Shown piece after piece: positions 10,766 through 23,180 of a DNA stretch of 64,000 nucleotides (position 1 is its first letter; every line of letters starts with the position of its first letter). The notes beneath the pieces were generated by a model that worked only from the letters and a program-made list of their open reading frames with translations, was not told the origin of the DNA and ran no database searches. The DNA is from Paramecium pentaurelia (lineage: Eukaryota > Ciliophora > Oligohymenophorea > Peniculida > Parameciidae): the NCBI GenBank assembly GCA_905183005.1, contig CAJJDO010000168.1:65437-129436 (forward strand), in the 5' to 3' direction. Position numbers and translations under genes: made by a program.

Positions 10766-11572
10766 ATGAAGAGAAAAGTAACACTAAAACGAAATGGAAT
10801 ATTTACTCTTAATATTCGACCGATAGCAGTGAGGAATCGTGAAGAATATATGAATGATTTAAAAATGCAAGCCATTCGTTTGTAAATAGAAAAAATAGTT
10901 CATTTTGATCCTTAGCTGAAATCACTTCTTAATTCTAAGCCAAATCGTAAACATTATACACGTTCTCTTTTTAAGAATTAGTTGAATCGATCATGTGATG
11001 AATAACCACAATAACAAATTGAATCTCATTAAAGAGCTAAAAGTACAGAAGGTTCAATATTTGGAGATACAGGCTTAAAATTTAAAAGGCTGATGTCAAG
11101 AGGAACTATTGAAATTAAAATGCATAGATTTCTCATAAGAAAAAGATTTAGAAAATTAGTATTGGCTGTATGCCTTTTGCTTACATACTTTCGTTACAAC
11201 CCTTAAAGAAGAAAAATGTAGAGACTTTCAAGACCTCGCATTTCCATATTTCGCAGTAGGAATATCATTGATAGATTACCTCAACTATTATAAATAGAAA
11301 AGGCAACTACAGTTAATGAAAGTTAGACATCAAGAGAACCACCTAGTTAGTTGAAGAAAAAACATTCATCTTTAGGAAGTTTTGATATGTTCATGAAGAG
11401 ACCTATATAACAATTTATTGTGAGATAGAATACCGATTAATACTCATAAAAAAGAATATGCAAAACCGAACATTCTTAGGTTTAAAGCATGTATAATTTT
11501 TTTAAGAAACAAAGAAAATCAAAAATGTTTCAAAAATCATCCTCTATTAAATTAATATCTTTGAATTAATGA
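10766..11572 (+). CDS. basic protein of unknown function
   Basis: Single-exon frame of 268 residues, strongly basic (many Arg and Lys), for example MKRKVTLKRNGIFTLNIRPI and RLSRPRISIFRSRN. Around residue 130 is one short hydrophobic stretch, KLVLAVCLLLTYFRY, flanked by Arg/Lys clusters; it could be a weak membrane anchor or a buried helix. The C-terminus is Lys/Ser-rich (FFKKQRKSKMFQKSSS). I do not recognise a family. The frame is uninterrupted over 800 bp with balanced codon use, so it is very likely a gene. The start is the first ATG after an AT-rich leader. Confidence 0.65.
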
Positions 11573-11777
11573 AATCAATCTTTATATATTTTATGTTATT
11601 TTTATATAAAATATAAACTTGGATGATTTAATTTTACAATTTGTTTATTTTAGAATATATTAAAACATATGTATTAATGATTTACACATGATTTGATCAA
11701 TTGATTCATTATTATGATAATATTAAATATAATTATTTCTAGAATAAGGATTTAATATTATTATTTATTAAATTATA

Positions 11778-13211
11778 ATGGGAATGTGTTAAACAGCAAA
11801 ATTAAAAGATGTTCATTAACCTTAAATAGTTGACATCTCATAAAATGCAAGCTAAATATTGTTAGAACAATATCCCATGCCAAAACCAAAATTAGGAATG
11901 GGATTTCCTTGTGTTTTAAAATCCTTTGAATAGATTCAAATTATACAAGTAACTGAATCGATGGCTTATAATTTTATTGTTAGATTAGGTGTAAATTAGC
12001 AAAAGTAAGTTTAAAAAGATTTGGATTATCAGGGAGTTTTCTTATACTCTGAAAAAGCCAAAACTAACTTTTTTGAATATGGATTCACTCCAATCGATGT
12101 TTGCAGACCTGATAAAATAATTGAAGATAAAAAATAATACAAATTTTTATTTGATTTTAAAAATCTATGGGTATTTAGAGATTATGGAGAGAAGGTAGAA
12201 TCTGTTTTAAATATTTTTAAAGAAATAAATGTGAAGATTAAATAAATATATAGTTTCACAAAACCCCTTAATATTTTTATGGATTAATATTAAATGTTGA
12301 GTGAGATTAATATTTTGAATAGTTATTATCCATTATTATTATTTGATTATAAAGATGTTTCAGATGCTACCAAAAGAGGAGATGATACTTTCAGAATCTA
12401 TTTACATAGTGAAGATGCTTTTGAAATACTTATGAAAAGGAATTAAATTAGTCTCTATAATAGAAATCTTTAAATTAGAAATCTAATATTTCTTTATTAA
12501 TGGGTCAATTTTAGTGAAATAAAAAAACTAGAAGAAAATTTATACAAAGTAACATGCTATAATCTTATATAATAACCTTCTGGATAATTTAATACCCAAC
12601 AATTAGTAAAGGAGTTGATTCCTTATTTGTAGAATTTATAATAAATGGGCAGTAATGTTGTTTTGATTTATTCAAGTAAAGAGCCACAAGGAATGAAAAG
12701 TGCAAGATTTACAATTGAATAATATATGGCAAGAGGATTATTAATATATCCTGAGGATATCTAAAAATATAATGAATAATTAAGATCACTATACGTTAAA
12801 CCAGAATAATTAACATAATAATTACAAAAGTAAGATAATAATAAATAAAAATAATAATAGGAAATAATTCAATTGAGTAGAGAATAAGAAATAATCAATC
12901 TATATGATAGTTGGTTAAAAAAGATAAAATCTTAATAATTATTATAGAGTTCTCATAATCTATTTTTAAAGTTAATCACAAATATTATTGAGAATTCAAA
13001 TGAAGATAAATTCAGAACTATTCAAAAATCTAATAAAACTGTTAATCTAAATATACTTTAATATGAAGAAGGAAGATAAATTATATAATTAATAGGTTTT
13101 ACAGAAGGTTAAACTGATTATAAAAACATATTTGAAATAGGCTAATTAAAAATGGCCAGAGCAGATATTGAAATTGCATGGAAAAAACAATTAGAAAAAT
13201 CTTTAAAATGA
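11778..13211 (+). CDS. PUB-domain protein with possible N-myristoylation
   Basis: Single-exon gene of 477 residues. Roughly residues 390-465 form a PUB domain: LFLKLITNIIENSNEDKFRT followed by SNKTVNLNILQYEEGRQIIQ and LIGFTEG, the helical fold that binds the C-terminal tail of the AAA ATPase p97/Cdc48 in PNGase and UBX proteins. The N-terminal 350 residues have no family I can name; a Gln-rich stretch precedes the PUB domain. The protein starts MGMCQTAKL: Gly2 with Cys4 fits myristoylation plus palmitoylation, so membrane attachment is possible. I infer a Cdc48 adaptor in ubiquitin-linked protein turnover. Next to it lie an otubain and a UBR ligase. Confidence 0.8.
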
Positions 13212-13666
13212 ACTCATCCAAAAATTGATATTAATAATATATATATTATAAGTAAACTAATATCAAATTTAATAAAATTTTATTAATTTTCATATTAATA
13301 AATAAAAAGATGTAATAACTATAATTCTAATATTTTACCGATTGATATTTTGATTTTCATTTAGATATTCTACTAACTTATTATTATTTTATTTAATAAA
13401 CAAGCCAAGCTTATCTTTAAAATAATTAAAAGCTATTAAAATTAGTAAATTTGAAATCAAAAACTAATCTTGAACAATTTTCTTCAAATTTCTTTTGATT
13501 CAATATATCAATCAATTACAAGTTGGAACTGTTATTTTATTTCCATTTTATAAAGCTAAATTAAATAATTTAGATTCTCAATATTTCCTATTTAATTTAA
13601 TTATCAAAAACAATTGAGACTTTTAAATTATATTATAGAAAAACAAATTTTTATTTTTATTTTATA
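13212..13666. other. AT-rich intergenic spacer
   Basis: About 455 bp between two plus-strand genes, containing the 3' region of the PUB gene and the promoter of the otubain gene. Nothing else recognised. Confidence 0.5.
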
Positions 13667-15242
13667 ATGGATTTAGCAGCAATATATGGTTACCTATAAG
13701 AATTGGCTATAATTATTTTACCAATAACTACTATAATAACCATGATTACACTTATGATACAAATTTATACCATTATAAAAATTAAAAATCTATAAGGATA
13801 GAAACTGATAAAAAAATAAGACTCTGATGGTGCAAATGGTTCCCATGTAACATTAGAGATTTAATAATAAGATGAAAATATGCCGTAAAAATTTCTCTAT
13901 CTATAAATAATAGATTGTTATTAAAAAATCCTATACAATAAAATGAGGATTAGAAAAATCCAGAAAAACTCTAAAACAATAATTTTGCCCAACAGGATTA
14001 GCAAGAAAAAAAAGAAAATGAAAAAAAAGAAAATAAAAAAAACGAATTTAAAAATAAATTAGAAAGTATTGAAAAATAATGTAAATACTTTCCAATGATT
14101 GAAAAAATAGAAGATATAAAAGTATATAATGTTATCTTATATTAAGATTTTATTATAAAATTATGAAACTAAATATGATGAAGACTTATAAAAATTTCAA
14201 TAAAATTTTGAATATCTTTATGCTAATAGTTAAGAGAATTAATAAAAGGTTAGAGAAATCATTATAAAACTTTATGAAAATACTAGTTAAAAAAGATAAG
14301 TGGATGGTGAATTCAAATATTATGTCAGATAAATTTAAGGTAAATAGGAACTAAAAAAGAACTATAATTTAGATTTTTAACATTCCGTTTTATTAGATAA
14401 ACATTGCAATGCATTTAGAGAGGTAAGAGGAGATGGTAATTGTTTTTATACAGCATTTGGATATTAATTTTTATAAATTTTACTATTTCATTATTCTTTT
14501 GATTAATTCATTTAGTTTATAGAAAAACTTAAATAAATTCAGTTATCAATGAAGATATTTGTAGAGGATATAGATTTTAAGATTGATGATAAAGAAACAG
14601 AAAAGTTACTATTGCAAGATTTTCTTAACAGATTAATTAAATTAAAATACATTAAAGATATCAATTAAAGATAATAAATTTTTTAAAAATAATATTCTAC
14701 CTATGAATATGAATCAGATGAAATTGATAGTTGTTTATATGGTTTATCGACTATATTCTTTAGAAATTATTCAGATTATATTATTGAAAATAGTGAGATA
14801 AAAGAAGCAATTTTTGATAAATAAAATCTATTACTATGGGAAATGGAATGTAATAGTAATGAAACTGTTATTGCAGAATTAGCAAGAAATTTGAACATGT
14901 AAATAATTATTTTTTATTTATCTAAGATTTGTGGAACTAATTTTTTTTAAGGATAAAGGGTGTAATATTCGTTAATATGGAAATAGAGAAAATTACAAAA
15001 TTATATTATTAATTAAACCTGGCCATTATAATATTGGATTATTATAAAAAGAAACATAAATTGATCATTTAATTTAGAAATATCACACAATCCATTAAGA
15101 ATTAAAGGATGATAATAATTATTAATAATAAATTGAAGAATCAACAAGTTTACAAATAATTGTCAGAAATTTATAAGACTAATTCTAAAAGGGAAAATTA
15201 CCAGAAATAGAAGTGTAGTAACTAAAAGTAGGATTAAAATGA
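13667..15242 (+). CDS. membrane-anchored otubain-type deubiquitinase
   Basis: Four exons; introns 13885-13913, 14122-14146 and 14962-14986; 498 residues. Residues about 12-38 (LAIIILPITTIITMITLMIQ) form one transmembrane helix. A Lys/Glu/Asn-rich linker follows. The peptidase C65 (otubain) domain starts near residue 225: FREVRGDGNCFYTAFGY holds the catalytic Asp and Cys (human OTUB1 has PDGNCFYRAFG). Later comes NETVIAELARNLNMQIIIFY, and near residue 428 LIKPGHYNIGLL supplies the catalytic His. The triad looks complete, so ubiquitin-cleaving activity is likely. Otubains are normally soluble, so the N-terminal anchor is odd. The stop is 75 bp from the convergent stop of the UBR gene. Confidence 0.88.
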
Positions 15243-15317
15243 AAATGAAATATTAATAAAATCAGATTCATATAATTAATTCATTACATTAATATATATA
15301 ATATATAAGAGAATATC

Positions 15318-18300
15318 TCAAAAGAATCCCCTTATGTCTAATTGATTATAATTTAACTCTTAATTTTTAATTATTTACTTAAGTGAATTTGATATAATGA
15401 TTTCAGCTACATCAGTTAAGACTTTATTATTAATATAATATTCCTCCCATTATGTGTCTATATTGGTGATTTTTATTAATTATCCAAATTTATTTTGATA
15501 TAAATTTTTGTATCCAAAACAAGTTAGTGGTGTAGATAACAATGCAATTTGACCTGTCTTAAGACTCACAAATATAGTATTTCCTTAATGGTTTATTTAA
15601 GCATGAACATTCATATTTCCAGACTTTGAAAACAATTTCTTAAATTATAATAAAATATTACTTTGCATTCTACATCACAAACTTTTTCACAACATAGTAA
15701 ACATATAAATTAATCAGAACTTTTTGATGCATTCGAAAAACCTTTACAAAAGCAGCAAGGTTTATTAAAATAATTATCATAAAATGATTTAAACTTAAAT
15801 CCTAAATTTTCAGTAATTTTATTTTTTACAAAATCTATCATAGCAATTCTATTAAATTATTGTATATACTAGTTAACTTATACGATTTAATTTTATTGTT
15901 ATTCAGTATTTAATGCAAAACATTTAATTAATTGATTTATTATTTATAATGGTAAATCAAATAAAAAGATTTTAGATTTTATTTAATCCTAATTATCCTA
16001 AAGAAAATCATTTAGAGATTTTTATTAATGGTTATTTTATATTATTAACTCTATTATTAGGTTTATTAGATTTAGGAATATTGATTATTAATTTTAAAAT
16101 ACAAAATGATTAATTGTGATATTTTTACTTATTTAGAATAAATAATCTAATATATTAATAAATACAATATGTTTATCTTGTCTGATAAATTCTTAAGAAT
16201 CCATAAATAATTACATTAATAAATCACATAATAAGGATAGATAAATTTCTTTTAATTTAAGTTCAACAGATTCTCCATATTTTTCTTTTAGATAGTTTTT
16301 AATCCCAAAGTTTTAACATTACAATAATAACCAATTATTAAATTCATCATATTATTCAATACTTTTATTTTTATTTATTGATAATCTAGTTTCACTTGTT
16401 GATTTACAAACTGGACATTATAATTAAAACCATAAAGGTAGAAGTCTCTATTTTTATGAACATGAATAAGTAGCAATTAAACATTTATCATGAAATTTAT
16501 GTTTACAGCTAATTATTGAAATTTTCAATAAATTTAATTAATCTTTCATTATTTCATTTCTAATATCAGGTGGATAAATGGGAAAATGTTTTAAATAAGG
16601 ATTTGCTTAAATTAAAATTGGAATACAACAATATTAATTTTCATCTAAATCTTATCTACATAATGCACAAGTATCATATTTTTCATTTTAATTTGTTTAA
16701 TCATCTAATTAAACAATATCATTTTATTAAAATTATTAAATTTTTTATTAAAATTTAGCTTTCATTTTATTCATTTTAACATTTTATAAAGATTTAACTT
16801 ATAATCCTTCTACTTATTCTTCCAAAATTTAATTTGAATTTCCAAATTTATTTAAAATAAATTATAAACTTTATTAATCTTATTATTTGTTCATTTATAA
16901 TTATTTTAAAGATTCACAAATTTATTTATTATCTTTTTTTAAATATGCATTTATGTTTAATAATCTTTCAATTAATATGATTTCAGTTGATGAATTAGCT
17001 TATGGTTAAATTTATTAAATTATTAAGTCAACATTCTTATCTTATGCAAAAAACTCCATTAATTCCAAATTCACTCCTTTTAATTAATCAAATTATATAA
17101 GCTATTCAATAGAATTTCCAAATTTAATAAAATATTCTTCTCGTTTTTATGAACTTAAATGTTCTCCAATTTATTAAGCTATTGATTAATTATTTAAAAA
17201 TAATAAGGGATTAAAATAAGTATGATTATTTGTACGATCTATTTAATTTTATGATTATATTTGAAAATATTCTAAAATCTATTAATGAGACTTTAACTTT
17301 AACTTATTAATATTTTCATCCAGTTCACAAAAATTTAATATGAATTATTCTAAATTAAAAGTAGAAAAAGAAGCTTATTCGAAAGTTGATTTAATTTCTG
17401 AAAACTCTTAATAATGATTGAGAATAAATAAATTTGAAAGTATTTAATATAAAGTAAAAGACAAGCTTACAGGTAGATTAGTTTAACTATACAATGCTTA
17501 ACAAACACAAGAAAAACTCTTATCAGAAACAATAATTCTAGCAATAATTTATCTAATTATAGAAAATCAATATTACATAAAGTATTAATTTTAACTGAGA
17601 TCACTAAAGTATTTTCTAGATTAGATAATACCTATCATCTAATTTAAAGCTTCATCCTTATAAAGAATGAAATAAAATTTGATAAAAGCCATATCATAGG
17701 ATTCCAACTATTCTTTACTTATGGCAAAGTAACTATTAGAGACTTAATCATTCAAAGGTGTATAGAGAAGACTTATAAAATTGTGTACACATCTTTAAAA
17801 GATGTTAAATAAATTGAATTGTAAATCTTACTCATTTTATTTTAAAGTTGTTAATAAAAACATTTTAAATTAATTTGATGATTAAAATACATTTTATTAG
17901 TATAAATAAGTTAAAAGAATGATAAAAAATTTATCAATTAATGATCCACTTCTATATATACAATAATTTAATCTAATAATAGTTTTCATTTGGTCTTTTT
18001 GTATATCATTATGAATATTATTATTATGATAAAATTCAGATAAATAATTATATTATTCTTTATTATTTTTGTTTGTTCTTATAAATTCATAAGACCAATA
18101 AAATAGAATATTAATTAAATTAGATTTAGCCATCATTGTAATTTAAGGAGATGCTAAATATTTTGTCAAACATTATTTTATGTTATAAATTTATCTTGAT
18201 TCTATATATAAAAGATTAAGTTATATTTATGTCTCTGATATAAGTGGTTAATAAAGTGTATCTCTACTAGAGAACCCTTTGATAAAACTATAACTCTTTA

Positions 18301-19704
18301 AAAGAGCTGTTAAAAAGAATGAATCAGGATTTAGTGAAGCAATCTCTTCAATAGACAATTACTAGGTTTAATAATTTTTAAATAATATGGATAAAGTGTT
18401 GTTAAAACTCTTAATAAAATAGTTATATTAAAATTTTAGTGAAAAGAAATCTAGCATTAAATAATATGAATTAATGTTTCCCAAATGACAAGTATTTAAT
18501 ATATTTAATAATTTTGTATTCATATCTAATATTTATTTTATAGTTGGGGATGTGAATTAAATATCCTAAAACTCTTCTGAAACAAATTAAGAATTCATTG
18601 AAAAATATTTAGCAGCTTTAATTGAATAAGCTGTATATTTTTCATTACAAGTATTTATTTTCTTAAAATAATTCTCAAATAATTATAATTAATTTTTCTC
18701 TTTTGTATAAAATACACCACCTTAAATGAAAGTTTCAAATGCTTAAATGTATTCTTCTACTATTACAGCTCCATCAAATGATTAAATTTCATAAATTCTC
18801 CATAAATCATTCTATTATGTCAAAAATACTTCTTATGTAAACAACCTAAATTTTTCATCAATATTCAAAACATAAAGCAATTTCTCAAATTTATGGTCAT
18901 TATCCAAATCTAAAACATTTCTTAATTCTGAATAACGAATAATTTATTCAAAATAAGTTACACCAACACTAAATTAAGATTTTAGAAAACCTGCTATTAA
19001 TAAAGCAAATGAAGTTCTATCTTAACAAAGCCAAGATAAAAAATCTATTATAATATCTTATATATGATTTGCTGCTAATATGGATTGATAAGCATTTTTA
19101 ATATTGTATTTATTGTTTATTAATTTATAAACCTACTTATAATTTATTATGTGACTAATGTGACAACATTGTATTAAAAAGGGATTAGGTATATTGGATA
19201 ATAAACTAGCAGCTTATTCACATTTTGAAAAATAAATTTTAAATGATTCTTATAAGAAATTTAATATTTTCTCTCTTATATCAGGTTTCACTTTCTAAAT
19301 TTCATTTGCAATGTCTATTACTTACTCTTTATGTAATTTGCAAAATGATTCTTTATTAGCAATTGCAGAAGGATCCCCACAATCACAACATCCACTAGCT
19401 TCTTTCTTAAAAAATGCTCTATGATCTATCCTATAATACATAAAAATATACTTTAATGTAATTCCAATTAAAAACAATTTCCACAATACATATGATGAGG
19501 ATCAGGAGCACAATCAAAACATTAAAATGATATATTTTAAGAAGAAACATGTGCTCCACAAAGTGATTGCTATGGATTTTTAGATAAATCAAATTCTTTG
19601 CGATCCTATTAGTTTGAAGAAATAAAATTGTTAAAGATGTAATCATTATCTATTTCTTAATTAGTATTGCTGAAAATTTATTCAATTGTAAGTGTTTTAG
19701 ACAT
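15318..19704 (-). CDS. UBR-box / RING E3 ubiquitin ligase (N-recognin type)
   Basis: Four exons; introns 19426-19451, 17553-17576 and 15639-15661 (26, 24, 23 nt); 1437 residues. The UBR box begins at about residue 49: CGAHVSSQNISFQCFDCAPD, then HHMYCGNCFQLELH and SGCCDCGDPSA, the Cys/His pattern that binds destabilising N-terminal residues. Near residues 995-1080 is a RING-type zinc finger (DTCALCRQ ... ISCKHKFHDKCL ... QCPVCKS) that recruits E2 enzymes. The C-terminus carries a second cysteine cluster (CCFCKG ... CLLCCEKVCDVECK) followed by a UBR-type cap domain (INHQGNTIFVSLKTGQIALL). The order matches UBR1-like ligases of the N-degron pathway in the cytosol. The long middle is Gln/Asn-rich and helical. 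Shares the region with PUB and otubain genes. Confidence 0.9.
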
Positions 19705-20091
19705 TGATAATTTAATTAAAATAATTAATAAAATATTCTCATTTTTTAAAATAATCATAAATTATTCATGTGATGACAAATAAATATTACATTTATTATA
19801 GAATAATTACATTAAGAAAGAAAACAAGAATTTTATTATTAATTTAAACATTTTAATGAAAAATAATGTTTTCAGTGTGTAAATTTTTTAATAATTTAAT
19901 ATATATATAAATTTAAGAAGAATTTATTTTGAGAACTTGTCTATATATTTGAAAAATGAGTGAATTAAGAAAAAGTTACAAATGATATAAAATTTAATTT
20001 GATATTGTTTATTTAATGAAGTTTTTTATATGCACATCAGAACTTAATTAAAAACTTGATTAATTGTATCTAAAAAATATTTATATTTCTA
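19705..20091. other. promoter region between divergent genes
   Basis: About 390 bp between the start of the UBR gene (minus) and the arrestin-like gene (plus). Very AT-rich; no specific motif identified. Confidence 0.5.
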
Positions 20092-21302
20092 ATGAGCAAA
20101 TCAATTTTATTTTAATTTAATGACGCCGTCACTCTTGCTGGTGAATAAATAACAGGTTGTTGTTATGTTAGAATACCATAAGATATGCCTAAAGTCTAAA
20201 TTGTTTTGACTTTTTAAACTAAAGAATATTCGAAGGTTTTAGAGAAAAAACAAGTAAACGTTTAAGTGATCAAAATAGATTCCTTATGATGAAAGCAATC
20301 CTTAGATGATACCTGATAAGCTAATTGAAAAATAGATGTAAGTGTAAATTACTCTGGATTCTCCATTAAAATAACCAAAATATACACAAAAGAAATATGA
20401 GTTAAATGGAAACCTTTTATATAGAGTATTTAGACATTATGGAACTCATGAGTCTTTTATTTACACTTAAGAACTTTATAATGGTAGTGTTAAGGCTGGA
20501 GATTATAAATTCAATTTTGTTATTCCAACCTAATTTAATATGCCCTCAAGTTTCTATTATAAAAGTGCTGATGGTATTTATGACTAAAATAATTAAAAGG
20601 ATAGAAATAAGGAAAATGTGGATATATGATTACTTTAAAAATAGATTCTACAGAGGAAGCCAGAACTGTGATGATGGAAAGTGCTGATGTCTATCTCAAT
20701 AGCAGATTTAAAGAAAGTGAATAGTTCAGATAGTTAGAAGGAAATATAGTTCATTTTCTTTGTTTGAATAGTGGAGCCGTTGAATTGTCAGTGAAATTAA
20801 AGACTAACAAATTTTTCCCTGGGGATAAAATATCTGTTGAATACTCTGTTGATAATACTCGATCATAGAGACCAATTAATAGAATCGAAGTGAGAGTAAT
20901 TAATAAATTGATTTTCATTGATAACGATGATGTAGAAAGAATAATAGAAGATTAAGTAGTTGTTTCATAAAATTGGGATGGTCTATTAGCAGGTTAAAGT
21001 AAAGATAGAATAGTATCACTTTTGGAATTACCAAAAGAATTAAAAGCATCACTGAAGACTAATACTATTAAGAATTAATATTATTTTTAATTAGAGGCAA
21101 TAGTTGTAATTAAAATTTATAATATTAGGATTCATTCCTGACTTGGTTATCTGTACCTGTTGTATGTTAAATCCCAATACACATTTAAGAATAATAAACT
21201 AAATAAAGTGTGAATTTGGATGGTTGGAAATTGGTTTCAAATTTGAATGTAAGTGTTAATGAATTTTCAAATGTTTCGGTATAATAATCATACATACCCT
21301 GA
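20092..21302 (+). CDS. arrestin-like protein
   Basis: Four exons; introns 20254-20278, 20574-20599 and 21106-21128; 378 residues. The first half reads as an arrestin N-type beta-sandwich: LAGEQITGCCYVRIP, then GSVKAGDYKFNFVIPTQFNM before PSSFYY, which matches the family pattern of a G-x-Y-x-F-x-F-x-x-P-x-x-x-P strand. The second half fits the C-type sandwich: KTNKFFPGDKISVEYSVDN and SVPVVCQIPIHI near the end. In animals and fungi alpha-arrestins link membrane receptors or transporters to trafficking and ubiquitin ligases. No PPxY motif is seen, so a direct link to HECT ligases is not supported. The stop is 48 bp from the start of CNOT11 on the same strand. Confidence 0.78.
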
Positions 21303-21350
21303 TGAATATATATATATATTTTAATTATTATTATTTTATATTTTTTTCTT

Positions 21351-22149
21351 ATGGATAAAATAAAGATGCTTAACTTGGATTCTGACTAATTTTCAATTGA
21401 TCATTTAAGACCAATTCCTACCCTTGTAAATGCAAATACTTTATATTGGAATGAGATTAGTATGCTTAATAATATATAATGGAATTACACTCTTTAAATA
21501 AATAGCGATAAATTGAGTTAAGTAAAGGAAATTGTATAGAAAGCTTGTTGCACTTAAGTCAGTGATCAAGAATACAAAGTATAAAATATTTATAGCATAG
21601 TTGATTTAAGACTTTTTAGAAAATGATGAATATTTATTGAAGAATTGTGGATTTACAACTTAAAAATTACCTGATTTAATAGAGAATAATGCAAACCTTG
21701 TACTTTTTTTCTTAATGAAAAATGTGAAGTCTTCTGATTTTTAAGAGTAAATTATTTAATAATTTAAGTTATTTGGATGTATTTATAAATATTGATGTCA
21801 CTCCTGCTACTATTGAATTAATTGCTATGATAAATTATTCAATGAAAATACCTCCTGATTTCGTTACATATTATGTGTATTATTGTATTTAATATTGTAA
21901 TAATATTAAAGTAAATTATATTATACAATCAAATAGGAAAAATAAACATAAACTAAAATAGTTAAATATGTCAGCATTTTCATTCGACACTTTTTAAAAA
22001 CAAAGGCAATTGTAACCAAAGATCTTCTAACTGAAGTAAGCTTTTTATAAGTACAAAAGCTACAAGCATTTTGCATAGAGTTTACCAGAGTTAATGAAGT
22101 GTCTTAACTTTTTAAATCTGTAAAAACTTTCAATGAGTTAGGTGCATGA
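21351..22149 (+). CDS. CNOT11: CCR4-NOT complex subunit 11
   Basis: Five exons; introns 21579-21600, 21747-21768, 21911-21936 and 22036-22059 (22, 22, 26, 24 nt); 234 residues. The sequence follows the conserved C-terminal domain of CNOT11: LPDLIENNANLVLFFL, DYLDVFINIDVTPATIELIA, KIPPDFVTYYVYYCIQYCNN, VKYVSIFIRHFLKTKAIVTK and LQAFCIEFTRVNEVSQLF (human: VQAFCIEFSRIREAAGLF). CNOT11 binds CNOT10 and the N-terminus of the CNOT1 scaffold in the mRNA deadenylation complex. The human protein is about 510 residues, so this version lacks most of the N-terminal half. The four introns are all required to keep the frame, which makes the model firm. Confidence 0.9.
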
Positions 22150-22224
22150 TACCTCTATTTAATAATTACTTAAAATAATAAAAAACACTAATTAATATTC
22201 AAATTTCATTAAAGCCAGTAGACT

Positions 22225-23146
22225 TCAAAATTAGCAAAATTTAGTTACATTTCTTTCCCAATACCAGAGCTTTTTTATACTATAAATTAAATTAAAAATA
22301 GAATTATTACATTCTTAATGTAACTCTAAAAATTATTTATCAATTTGATTAAGATTGTATTTAATCATATTTTTTTCATTAATACTACACCCATGTTTTA
22401 TAGATGACTCTGATTATTTAGGTGTTTGAATAGTATTTTAATTAAATTACATAATTTCTTCTTTAATAGGAGATGGACTTTTGTGAATATTCCTCAATTT
22501 CTCTCTTGGATCTATAAATACAAACTCTTTAGTATTTTGATTTTAAACTTTATTATATTATCCCCATTAATTATTTTTTTTGATTGAGGATTCAATTATT
22601 TTAATTTTTTATTACTTCTCTTTTTAATCATTCTTCTCTTATGAATCTCTTTTATGTTATTATTTATTCTTAGATTACTTATTCAATTATTTCACATTAT
22701 TTTTCCGCTCATTATACAATTACTCATCTTAAATTCCAAAAACCCTAATTCTTTTTAAACCTTTATAAACTTCTTAACCATAATTTAAGACTTCAACCAT
22801 CATTTAATAGAATACTTATTATGATTCTGGTTCTATTTCAATACTACATTTTTCATTCCATTCAGCATTTTTCTTCCAAATTACTTTATCAAAATAAAGA
22901 TCATCACAATTTTCTCCTTTTAATGTTATATTAACTTGATCTGCATTAAAGTTCTCTATTCTAATTAAGTTAAATTTAAATACATATAGATATTTGAGTT
23001 ATTATAGCATTTCCAAAATCTATCAAGATTTTTGTTTCTCTTTCTTTTGTTAACCATTCTCCTGTAGGCTTTATGATATTACCAACACTTGATAATGAAG
23101 TTAAGGGGTTTACATCTAAAATTTTCAAAATTAATTCTTCTCCCAT
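22225..23146 (-). CDS. XRCC1 N-terminal-domain-like protein with apparent frameshift
   Basis: The first 55 residues, MGEELILKILDVNPLTSLSS then GNIIKPTGEWLTKERETKIL and IDFGNAIITQISI, resemble the beta-sandwich N-domain found in XRCC1 and discoidin-type folds. The match then continues in another frame: FNLIRIENFNADQVNITLKG, WKKNAEWNEKCSIEIEPES, GLKRIRVFGI. No GTA-AG intron of a suitable length repairs the break near 22975-22985; total length is one base over a codon multiple. A two-base loss in the TA-rich stretch would explain it. The C-terminal half is basic and low in complexity. In XRCC1 the domain binds DNA polymerase beta, but here only the fold, not the role, can be argued. Ends 75 bp from the CNOT11 stop. 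Confidence 0.55.
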
Positions 23147-23180
23147 ATATTTATTATTAAATATTAGTAAACACGTGTTT

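Noticed and set aside
20406..20687. 93-codon plus-strand frame in the standard code
   Set aside because: It lies out of frame inside the arrestin-like gene, whose frame matches a protein family and is kept by three introns.
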